In this document: in pieces, positions 1-7,218 of the stretch | Layout: every line of letters starts with the position of its first letter | Numbering within the stretch: the stretch's first letter is position 1 | Origin: Fluoribacter gormanii | Lineage (GTDB): Bacteria; Pseudomonadota; Gammaproteobacteria; Legionellales; Legionellaceae | Assembly: GCF_900156395.1 (NCBI RefSeq) | Contig: NZ_FTNL01000008.1 | Location: 24,061 to 88,060 of the forward strand | Direction of reading: 5' to 3' | DNA: 64,000 nt | Position numbers and translations under genes: made by a program | The notes under the pieces: generated by a model | What the model was told of the DNA's origin: nothing | The model's database searches: none | What the model saw: the letters and a program-made list of their open reading frames with translations, nothing else

Positions 1-165
1 TGCGCGGGAATGACAATAATTATTATAACCAAGCTTATGGATTCCCGCCTGCGCGGGAATGACAATAATTATTGTAACCAAGTCTATGGATTCCCGCCTG
101 CGTGAGAATGACAATAATTATTGTAACCAAGTCTATGGATTCCCGCCTGCGTGAGAATGGCAGGA
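1..165. repeat. 49-bp tandem repeat (about 3.3 copies) at the left edge
   Basis: The start of the ATTCCCGCC core recurs at about 41, 90 and 139, which gives a period of 49 bp. A partial unit lies at the left edge. Each unit contains a near-perfect palindrome, ATTCCCGC facing GCGGGAAT, followed by an AT-rich stretch. The second and third palindromes are decayed to GTGAGAAT. There are no unique spacers. The array probably continues to the left of the window. Confidence 0.9.
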
Positions 166-211
166 TTCGGTTTGAATCATTGGTGCCGCTGCCACTTAAA
201 TTTCCATGTCT

Positions 212-239
212 TGTCATTCCCGCGCAGGCGGGAATCCAT
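212..239. repeat. Inverted copy of the ATTCCCGC palindrome
   Basis: The hairpin ATTCCCGC-GCAG-GCGGGAAT at 216-235, with its flanking GTC and CC bases, is the reverse complement of the core of the tandem unit at 41-62. It therefore closes the minisatellite in opposite orientation. It lies just downstream of the GIY-YIG gene and could act as its transcription terminator, although there is no clear T-tract. Confidence 0.75.
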
Positions 240-242
240 CCA

Positions 243-536
243 TCAAAACAATTCCTTATTCAAATTTAACCACTGAGGGTTATTTTGCTCAATTAGATTT
301 ATTTTCCATTGCCTATTCCACTTCTTAATTTGCTTCTCTCGTGTTATCGCTTCATACACATCGGAATGGATTTCATAATAAACCAATTGATGCACATTAT
401 ATTTCTTTGTGAATCCTTGGAGTAATCCTTTTTGATGCTGATAAATTCGCTGTGCCAAATTGCTGGTGACCCCTACGTATAATGTGCCATACTTTTTGCT
501 AGCCAACAAATTTACATAATATTGTTTTTCCTCCAT
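243..536 (-). CDS. GIY-YIG superfamily small protein
   Basis: This 97-residue protein belongs to the single-domain GIY-YIG family related to UPF0213/YhbQ. It shows the first strand YYV, the second-strand signature GTLYVGV, a conserved Arg in QRIYQH, and the typical REKQIKKW segment with the candidate metal-binding Glu. The canonical first GIY is degraded to YVN. GIY-YIG folds cleave DNA, but the cellular role of these small stand-alone members is not settled. The start is 27 bp downstream of hypE on the same strand, so it may be read through from the hyp operon. Its ribosome site is weak. It sits beside a minisatellite, and that association may be accidental. Confidence 0.8.
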   Translation of the reverse strand: MEEKQYYVNLLASKKYGTLYVGVTSNLAQRIYQHQKGLLQGFTKKYNVHQLVYYEIHSDVYEAITREKQIKKWNRQWKINLIEQNNPQWLNLNKELF

Positions 537-563
537 TATGGTTCCAATTAAACCTGCTTTAAT

Positions 564-1625
564 TCAACAAATCCGCGGTAATTGTTCTCCGGCCAACCAG
601 TCAACAATTCTCATGCCGCCAAATTTTGTTTTTAATTGCACAAAATGTCGTGGGTCTTCAATCACTTCGCCAATAATTTCCGTATGAACTCCCAAAGGAT
701 GTGCGCGCATTGCGGCTAATAAGGTATGTGCATCGTCAGGAGCACAAATGGCTACTAGTTTTCCCTCATTGGCGACATATAACGCATCAAGTCCTAACAA
801 CTCGCACGCGCTGGCAACCTCGGTACGAATCGGGATTTTGCTTTCATCAATGATAAAACCAACATGGGATTGCAAAGCAAGTTCATTTAATGTGGTTGCG
901 AGACCTCCACGAGTCGGGTCACGCAAACAATGAATATCAGGGACTGCAGCAATCATATGAGCCACCAAATCGTGTAGCGAAGCAGTATCTGATTGTATTG
1001 TTGTTTGAAATTGTAAGTTATTTCGATGAGCCATAATGGCAACACCATGATCGCCGATATGTCCGCTGACTAGTACCCGATCGCCGGGTTTCGCTCTGTT
1101 ACCAGAGATCTGGATGCCTTCAGGGACTACCCCAATTCCCGTAGTGGTAATGAACACTCCATCCCCTTTGCCGCGTTCGACTACTTTGGTATCACCGGTA
1201 ATAATGGGAATATGAGCCTGTTGTGCGGCAGCCGCCATCGAGTTGACAATTTTTTGTAAATCAGCAAGTGGAAATCCTTCTTCTAAAATAAAACTGGCGG
1301 ACAGGTATAATGGTTTTGCACCGGACATCACAATGTCATTTACTGTTCCATGCACCGATAAGGAACCAATATCACCTCCGGGAAAGAACAAAGGTGAGAT
1401 TACATGTGCATCTGTGGTCATGACCATTCGACCTGCGGATACTGAAAAACAAGCCTGATCATTTCTTTCTGCAAGCCACTGGTTATCAAAGGCAGCTAAA
1501 AACATTTGCTCGATTAATTGTGCCATGGCGCGCCCGCCGCTGCCATGAGTTAAATTAATAATGCCTTCTTTAAAATTGAGTTTTGGTGCTTTTACTTTTT
1601 TGGACATTATCGCTTCAGTCATCAT
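564..1625 (-). CDS. hypE: HypE, hydrogenase maturation (carbamoyl dehydratase)
   Basis: HypE converts the carbamoyl group that HypF places on its C-terminal cysteine into a thiocyanate, using ATP. This makes the CN ligands of the [NiFe] cluster. The sequence has the N-terminal HGSGGRAM motif of the PurM/SelD-like fold, Gly-rich ATP-binding segments and the diagnostic C-terminal PRIC, with Cys as the last residue. I place the start at 1625, where ATGA overlaps the hypD stop codon; a second ATG follows directly at 1622. The reading frame is open to 1661, but that would overlap hypD by 40 bp. The result is 353 residues, a normal length. It is the last hyp gene of the operon. Confidence 0.95.
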   Translation of the reverse strand: MMTEAIMSKKVKAPKLNFKEGIINLTHGSGGRAMAQLIEQMFLAAFDNQWLAERNDQACFSVSAGRMVMTTDAHVISPLFFPGGDIGSLSVHGTVNDIVMSGAKPLYLSASFILEEGFPLADLQKIVNSMAAAAQQAHIPIITGDTKVVERGKGDGVFITTTGIGVVPEGIQISGNRAKPGDRVLVSGHIGDHGVAIMAHRNNLQFQTTIQSDTASLHDLVAHMIAAVPDIHCLRDPTRGGLATTLNELALQSHVGFIIDESKIPIRTEVASACELLGLDALYVANEGKLVAICAPDDAHTLLAAMRAHPLGVHTEIIGEVIEDPRHFVQLKTKFGGMRIVDWLAGEQLPRIC

Positions 1626-2725
1626 GCATTCACCCGCCCATAAGCATATACCGCAGCACATGCGCCTTCAGAAGACACCATACAGGAACCTAATGGATTT
1701 TCGGGGACACAAGCTTTGGCAAATAATTTACATTCTATTGGTTTTTTTACACCACGCAGTACCTCACCACAAATGCATTGTTTGTGCTCCTGGGAGGTAA
1801 AGTGAGGAATATCAAAACGTTTTTCTGCATCGAACTCAGCATATTCGGCTCTGATTTTTAAAGCACTTTGAGGAATAAGTCCCAAGCCACGCCATTCAAA
1901 TTGATCACGTAATTCAAATACTTCAGCCATAATTTGTTGGGATAGCTGATTTCCCAAGCGATTAACTGCCCGAGTATATTGAATTTCTACCTCACATCGT
2001 TGCTCATTGGTTTGCTGAATTAACATTAAAATAGAATGCAGTACATCCAAAGGTTCGAAGCCTGAAATCACAATGGGCTTGTTGTATTTTTTGCATACTG
2101 CTTCATAGGGTTGGCTACCAATCACAATACTGACATGAGCAGGACCAATAAACCCATCGAGTTTGACTTCGTTGGATTGCAGTAGGTGATCCATAGGCAC
2201 GGGTGTTAAAACATGGTTACAAAAAACACTAAAATTACTGAGCTTTAGTTGATGCGCTTGGCGGATAACCAATGCTGTTGGAGGTGTTGTGGTTTCAAAG
2301 CCAATAGCAAAAAATATAATTTCTTTATGAGGGTTTTCTTGAGCAATTCTTAATGCGTCGCTCGCTGAATAAATCATCCGTACATCAGCGCCTTTTGCTT
2401 TGGCATGCAAAAGATTTTTTTGTCCTGTGCCTGGAACGCGCACCATATCTGCATAGCTGCAGAGAATCACATTAGGTAATGCGGCCAAAGCCATTGCTTT
2501 ATCCGTTGTAGCCATAGGCAAAACACAGACAGGGCATCCAGGACCATGGATCATTTCGACATTATTTGGCAATAAGCTCGGAATTCCATAACGATGAATG
2601 GCATGGGTATGACCGCCACAAAACTCCATGAACTGGTAGTGTCGATCCGGATCAACTTGTGTCTCAATTGCTTTGGCGAGCGCTTTTGCAAAATTGCCAT
2701 TTCTGAACTCTTCAATGTATTTCAT
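1622..2725 (-). CDS. hypD: HypD, hydrogenase maturation iron-sulfur protein
   Basis: HypD is the scaffold on which the Fe(CN)2CO unit is built with HypC. The protein has 367 residues, close to the family norm. The conserved Cys36 in FCGGHTH and the Cys64-Pro-Val-Cys67 pair in GPGCPVC are present. So is the C-terminal set of cysteines (CICGE, FAKAC, LGSC, GAC) expected to ligate the [4Fe-4S] cluster. The ATG overlaps the hypC stop as ATGA, and the 3' end overlaps hypE the same way, which indicates tight translational coupling. No key residue is missing. Confidence 0.96.
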   Translation of the reverse strand: MKYIEEFRNGNFAKALAKAIETQVDPDRHYQFMEFCGGHTHAIHRYGIPSLLPNNVEMIHGPGCPVCVLPMATTDKAMALAALPNVILCSYADMVRVPGTGQKNLLHAKAKGADVRMIYSASDALRIAQENPHKEIIFFAIGFETTTPPTALVIRQAHQLKLSNFSVFCNHVLTPVPMDHLLQSNEVKLDGFIGPAHVSIVIGSQPYEAVCKKYNKPIVISGFEPLDVLHSILMLIQQTNEQRCEVEIQYTRAVNRLGNQLSQQIMAEVFELRDQFEWRGLGLIPQSALKIRAEYAEFDAEKRFDIPHFTSQEHKQCICGEVLRGVKKPIECKLFAKACVPENPLGSCMVSSEGACAAVYAYGRVNA

Positions 2726-2949
2726 GCCGATGCACCCTGAGCCATTTGAGCAAATAAATCCAGGGTTTTTTGTGCTTCGAGTTCATCGAGTCGTGTTAAT
2801 GCATAGCCAACATGAATAACCACATAATCTCCCAATGCGATTTCATCTAATAATTCAGTTGATATTTCTTTAGTGATACCACCAACATTGACTATCGCTT
2901 TGGCATCATCAAGAATTTGTATAATTTGTGCGGGTAACGCCAAACACAT
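2722..2949 (-). CDS. hypC: HypC, hydrogenase maturation chaperone
   Basis: This 75-residue protein starts MCLALPAQI, the HypC/HybG signature in which Cys2 is needed for complex formation with HypD and with the hydrogenase large-subunit precursor. The rest is the expected small beta-barrel (VGGITKEIS, GDYVVIHVGYA). It lies between hypF (63-bp gap) and hypD (4-bp overlap). Only one hypC-type gene is visible, and no second paralogue such as hybG is in the window. Confidence 0.96.
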   Translation of the reverse strand: MCLALPAQIIQILDDAKAIVNVGGITKEISTELLDEIALGDYVVIHVGYALTRLDELEAQKTLDLFAQMAQGASA

Positions 2950-3012
2950 AAATTATCCTTTGTTCTTATTAAATCTGGATATGCCTTTCAGCCTGAGTCC
3001 CGACTATATTAA

Positions 3013-5247
3013 TCATAAATTCCCCGCAATCCAGGCTTGTCCGAGGGAAATTCCTCCATCATTGAGGGGAAGAGCTCGCGGTAAAAAAGAGGTGATACCG
3101 TATTCACTTAGTACAGCGGTTAATCCTTCGGTCAATATTTGATTCAAAAAACAGCCTCCGCTTAATACTACCATATCAATTTTCCTTTCTCGACAGGTTT
3201 GCTTGATCCATTCTGCAAGACCCGCAATCAGTGTCCCGTGAAAAAGATTGGCTCCAGTTATAGGATCAGGACAATTAGCCAGCAGTTCGAGGGTGGGCAT
3301 CATATCAAAGCAATTCTCTTTTATTTGCCACCCATTGGGGATGCTTTGTACCTGAGTCACGAGACTTTCTAGACGCATCGCTGCGTGTCCTTCGTAATGC
3401 GAGATTAATTGAATTCCTAATAATGCACTTGCTGCATCAAACAAGCGGCCACAACTGCTTGTGGCGGGGCTGTTTATTTTTTTATCCAGCATTTGCTGAA
3501 TCAAGTGTGCTTGTGGAAACTCAGAAAATCGTTGTGTAATTTCATTGCCACGTCCTAAATGATGTAACACACTGGCAGCCATTCTCCAGGGTTCGCGAGC
3601 TGCATTTTCTCTACCGGGTTGCAGGATTGGAACAAAAGATCCAATTCGAGTACACCTCGTTTTTTCTAATAAAAAAAACTCGCCACCCCAGGCCTCTCCA
3701 TTGCTGCCATATCCATACCCATCAAGAGCTAAACCCAGGACTGATTTTTTGATGCCATGTTCTGCGATAATTGAAGCCAAATGAGCATGATGATGTTGTA
3801 TTGCAAAAGCAGGAATTCCATAGCACTCGGCAAAGTATGTCGTGTAAAAATCGGGATGTAAGTCATGAGCGATTCGTTCTGGAGTTACATCAAGAAAACG
3901 TAACAAATGATTTAATGACTCATGAAAGAATTCAATGGTTGCTTTGTTATTTAAACTGCCAATATGTTGGGAAACAAAGGCTTCATTACCACGAGTAATG
4001 CAAAATGTATTTTTTAGATGTCCGCCTACGGCCAAGGTTGTTGGAATTTCATGGGGGAGCTGGATTGGGTTCGGTACAAAACTTCGAGAGCGACGAATGA
4101 ATACAGGGGTCTGATGCATCAGACGTAGTACTGAATCATCTACACGCGTCACAATTTGACGATTGTAGGAGACAATTTTATCTGCAACATGATTGAGCTC
4201 TTGCTCGGCACTATGGTCTCCAATTATAAGTGGTTCACCACTTAAGTTGGCGCTTGTAACTACTAATGTAATGTCTTGAAACTCGTTTAACCAGCCACAA
4301 CCGTCCTCATTTCCAATAAGCGCATTAAAAAGTAAATAATGCAATGGAGTGTATGGAAGCATGATTCCTAAAATGTTTAAACCGGGAGCAATTTGAGGAT
4401 TGAGCTCCCTCAATTCATCATTTTTTTTGAGTAAAACAATAGGGCGGGTAATGCTTTCTAATGAATTTTGTTCTTGTTGATTGATCCTGACAAGACGTTT
4501 TGCGCTTAGACTGTTCACAACCATGAGCGCGAAGGGCTTCGCATCACGTTTTTTTCTTGCACGTAACTTGGCTACCGTAGTTTCATTGCGCGCATCACAT
4601 ATGAGTTGGTAACCACCCAAACTTTTTAAGGCAATGATCTCGCCTTGCAAAATACATTGTGCTATTTCTTCTACAGAACATGAAAGTTGCGGGCCGCAAT
4701 GGATACAGGATGTAGGTTGAGCATGATAGCGTCGGTTTTCAGGATTATTATAATCTGCTTGGCATTCCACGCATAAAGGGAATAAATCCATTGAGGTTTG
4801 ATTGCGATCATAAGGAAGATCGCGAGTAATGGTAAATCGAGGGCCGCAATGCGTACAATTCAAAAAAGGATAACGGAAATAGCGGCTTCGAGGATCAAAG
4901 AGTTCCTCTAAACACTCGGAGCAAATACAGATGTCAGGAGTAATGAGGGTATTTACTCTGCCTTTTTGGCTTTCAATAATTTTAAAAAGTGTCTCATTGG
5001 CTTGTAAGGGAATGGTTTCCTGGTGAATATCATTTACTTTAGCAAGCGGAGGCAAGTTATTTTGTAAATGAGCAATAAAATGACCAGCTAAAATCCCTTG
5101 TACTTCAATCAGTACACCGTACGCATTGTTTTGGATCCATCCAGTGAGATCAAGTTGTTTGGCAATCCGGTAAACACAAGGTCTAAAGCCAACACCCTGA
5201 ACCTGTCCTTGAATGATTATTCTTAATCGTTCGATTTGTTTAGACAC
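3013..5247 (-). CDS. hypF: HypF, carbamoyltransferase of hydrogenase maturation
   Basis: HypF makes carbamoyl-adenylate from carbamoyl phosphate and ATP and transfers the carbamoyl group to HypE. All domains are present in order in 744 residues. There is an acylphosphatase domain with GQVQGVGFRP (about residues 14-23), and two zinc-finger-like blocks (CICSEC...CTHCGP and CVEC...CIHCGP, about 105-190). A YrdC-like domain follows, then a Kae1-like domain with HHHAHLAS, ALDGYGYG and LSGGCFLN. The start is GTG at 5247, overlapping hypB by 8 bp, consistent with coupling. The gene looks intact. Confidence 0.96.
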   Translation of the reverse strand: MSKQIERLRIIIQGQVQGVGFRPCVYRIAKQLDLTGWIQNNAYGVLIEVQGILAGHFIAHLQNNLPPLAKVNDIHQETIPLQANETLFKIIESQKGRVNTLITPDICICSECLEELFDPRSRYFRYPFLNCTHCGPRFTITRDLPYDRNQTSMDLFPLCVECQADYNNPENRRYHAQPTSCIHCGPQLSCSVEEIAQCILQGEIIALKSLGGYQLICDARNETTVAKLRARKKRDAKPFALMVVNSLSAKRLVRINQQEQNSLESITRPIVLLKKNDELRELNPQIAPGLNILGIMLPYTPLHYLLFNALIGNEDGCGWLNEFQDITLVVTSANLSGEPLIIGDHSAEQELNHVADKIVSYNRQIVTRVDDSVLRLMHQTPVFIRRSRSFVPNPIQLPHEIPTTLAVGGHLKNTFCITRGNEAFVSQHIGSLNNKATIEFFHESLNHLLRFLDVTPERIAHDLHPDFYTTYFAECYGIPAFAIQHHHAHLASIIAEHGIKKSVLGLALDGYGYGSNGEAWGGEFFLLEKTRCTRIGSFVPILQPGRENAAREPWRMAASVLHHLGRGNEITQRFSEFPQAHLIQQMLDKKINSPATSSCGRLFDAASALLGIQLISHYEGHAAMRLESLVTQVQSIPNGWQIKENCFDMMPTLELLANCPDPITGANLFHGTLIAGLAEWIKQTCRERKIDMVVLSGGCFLNQILTEGLTAVLSEYGITSFLPRALPLNDGGISLGQAWIAGNL

Positions 5248-6016
5248 GATTATTTATTTGCTTTTGTCTTAGCCATTCATACCAATCATTTAAACCATCT
5301 CCATGGCTCGTTGAAAGGGTAAGCGTTTCAATGTTTGGATTAATTTGACGCGCGTATTTAATGCACTGTTCAAGATCAAAATTGACATAAGGGAGCAGAT
5401 CCATTTTGGTGATGATCATGAGATCGGCACAATGAAACATATCCGGATATTTCAATGGTTTATTATCCCCTTCTGTGACGGAGAGAATAACTACTTTGAA
5501 TTGTTCGCCTAAATCAAATAATGCAGGACAAACAAGATTGCCTATATTTTCGATAAATAAGAGTGAGTTTTCTTTCAGAGGAAGATCTTCTAAGGCATGA
5601 CCCACCATATGTGCATCCAAATGACAGACTTTTCCTGTGTTTATTTGCAGGGCATTGCCGCCACTGGCTTTAATGAGTTCTGCATCATACTGTGTTTGTT
5701 GATCACCTACTACAACTGCAATATCCAATTCCTGTTTTAAATCCAGAATGGTTTTTGCCAAAAGGGTTGTTTTTCCTGAACCCGGACTTGACATGATATT
5801 CAAGGCTAAAATATTTTTTTTAGCTAAAAAACTTTTATTGTTGCGAGCAAATTGTTGGTTTTTAGCTAAAATATTTTGCTCCACATGAATCAGATGTTCG
5901 TCATGAACATGATGTTCTTGTTGATGCCCATGCTCATGTCCATGTTGATGTACATGTTGATGTACATGATGCTCCATTTCATTATGTTCTTCAGAACAAC
6001 CACAAATTCCACACAT
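5240..6016 (-). CDS. hypB: HypB, nickel-inserting GTPase with His-rich tail
   Basis: HypB delivers nickel to the hydrogenase large subunit together with HypA. The N-terminus MCGICGC is the high-affinity CxxCGC nickel site. It is followed by a histidine-rich stretch with 15 His between residues 11 and 44, a feature of nickel-storing HypB proteins. The GTPase domain has Walker A GSGKTT at 79-84 and an NKxD-like TKMD near the C-terminus. The start overlaps the hypA stop by one base (TAATG). Length is 258 residues. The CAT/ATG-rich coding of the His tract gives a low-complexity segment at about 5890-5985. Confidence 0.96.
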   Translation of the reverse strand: MCGICGCSEEHNEMEHHVHQHVHQHGHEHGHQQEHHVHDEHLIHVEQNILAKNQQFARNNKSFLAKKNILALNIMSSPGSGKTTLLAKTILDLKQELDIAVVVGDQQTQYDAELIKASGGNALQINTGKVCHLDAHMVGHALEDLPLKENSLLFIENIGNLVCPALFDLGEQFKVVILSVTEGDNKPLKYPDMFHCADLMIITKMDLLPYVNFDLEQCIKYARQINPNIETLTLSTSHGDGLNDWYEWLRQKQINNRV

Positions 6017-6357
6017 TATTCGACCACCATAGATTTAATTCGTAATTCTTCACCGTGAATAACCTTTAATGCATGACTTCCACAAGCCTGACATGCATCA
6101 TAATACTGTTGCAAAGGACTCCGTTTTTGACACGATTCGCAGAGCGCTTCTCCAGGAATATCAATGATGTTAAGTTCGGCGTTCTCAGCCACTGTTCCTT
6201 TGGCAATTACAGTAAAACCAAAAATTAGGGCATTCTTCTCAACTGCAGCAAGTTGTCCAATCTCTAAAACTATTTTCTTTATTCGAGCACACTGTGCTGT
6301 ATCTGCTTTCTGCTTAATTATTTCGAGAATACTTTTACACAGCCACAATTCATGCAT
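6016..6357 (-). CDS. hypA: HypA, nickel metallochaperone
   Basis: HypA binds nickel through the N-terminal MHE motif and zinc through two CxxC pairs, then hands nickel to the hydrogenase precursor with HypB. Here MHEL is at the N-terminus, and the zinc loop CESC...CQAC lies near residues 73-92 of 113. The gene begins 22 bp after the nickel permease and runs directly into hypB, so it is the first hyp gene of the operon. Confidence 0.95.
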   Translation of the reverse strand: MHELWLCKSILEIIKQKADTAQCARIKKIVLEIGQLAAVEKNALIFGFTVIAKGTVAENAELNIIDIPGEALCESCQKRSPLQQYYDACQACGSHALKVIHGEELRIKSMVVE

Positions 6358-6379
6358 TATATGACCTGATATTAAATTT

Positions 6380-7060
6380 CTAATTATACATTTGGATTAA
6401 ATTAATCATACCAATAATCAAACTAAATGATGCAATAATAAGACCAGCCATTCGAGAGAATAAAAGAGATACTGAGTCTGCACGTTGGATCAAAGTTGAA
6501 ACAAATAACCCATTTAATCCGTCAGAAACCATCATCCCAAGCATAAAAACGATGCCAAGTACTCCTGAAAATAACCATCCAGCCATGGCTCGTGCGGAAA
6601 GAGAAAATAAAACAACTTGGCTTACCGTATCAAAGGACAGGGCAAAGAGTGCTCCGATTAAGATGATTAAAAAAGGATTAAAGTTATTCCGAATTAATTT
6701 CTTTGCCAAGTAGTTTTTTAAACTGGTTGGCAGAGGAGGAGTGGATTGGTTGCGGAACACATTCCAGAGATTTAATAATCCAAAAATCAATAAAAAAGTA
6801 ATCGATATACTGTTTCCGAGTCCGTCTAGCCATTGGGGAACGATTATCGGTTTCACCCCGTTGCCAATAATTAAGCTGATTAAAATAACTACACTACCAT
6901 GTCCAAGAGAAAATAAAAAACCTACAATTTTGGCCAGAGTTCGATGTGCGCTGACCATCCGTGTAACTGAATCAATCGTTGCCAGATGATCCAAATCAAA
7001 ACCATGACGAAGGCCTAATAGAAATGCCATCGCGATTAAAAGCAGTCCGGAATTTTCCAT
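6380..7060 (-). CDS. NiCoT-like nickel/cobalt permease
   Basis: This 226-residue membrane protein carries the HX4DH signature of nickel/cobalt transporters (RHGFDLDH in the first helix, about residue 19-26) and the second motif LGHGSVV. About six hydrophobic segments are visible. It is much shorter than classic NixA/HoxN proteins of about 330-350 residues, so it may be a compact variant or a NicO-type member. It is the first gene of the hyp operon, which fits nickel supply for hydrogenase maturation. Nickel rather than cobalt is inferred from this context. Confidence 0.82.
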   Translation of the reverse strand: MENSGLLLIAMAFLLGLRHGFDLDHLATIDSVTRMVSAHRTLAKIVGFLFSLGHGSVVILISLIIGNGVKPIIVPQWLDGLGNSISITFLLIFGLLNLWNVFRNQSTPPLPTSLKNYLAKKLIRNNFNPFLIILIGALFALSFDTVSQVVLFSLSARAMAGWLFSGVLGIVFMLGMMVSDGLNGLFVSTLIQRADSVSLLFSRMAGLIIASFSLIIGMINLIQMYN

Positions 7061-7093
7061 AGTTTACTCTAATAGCTTGGGTACAGAAACTAT

Positions 7094-7172
7094 CATTCCC
7101 GCGAAGTCGGGAACTCAGTTCTAGCCGTGAACAGTGCTCGTTTAAGAATGGATTCCCGCTTTCGCGGGAATG
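7094..7172. repeat. Two dispersed ATTCCCGC palindromes between chitinase and hyp operon
   Basis: Two hairpins lie in this intergenic space: ATTCCCGCGAAGTCGGGAA at about 7095-7113, and ATTCCCGC-TTTC-GCGGGAAT at 7152-7171 followed by GACAA. They match the core of the tandem repeat at the left end. Lying after the chitinase stop, they may limit read-through into the nickel permease. Their multiplication suggests a mobile palindromic (REP-like) unit. Confidence 0.75.
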
Positions 7173-7218
7173 ACAATTAACTTAATGGCGATGCCGTTGT
7201 GCTGCGCCCAGGCCATAA

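Noticed and set aside
1..165. CRISPR array
   Set aside because: The units are direct 49-bp tandem copies with no unique spacers between them.
35..217. A 60-residue open frame in the left-edge repeat
   Set aside because: It is made of translated tandem repeats and has no ribosome site.
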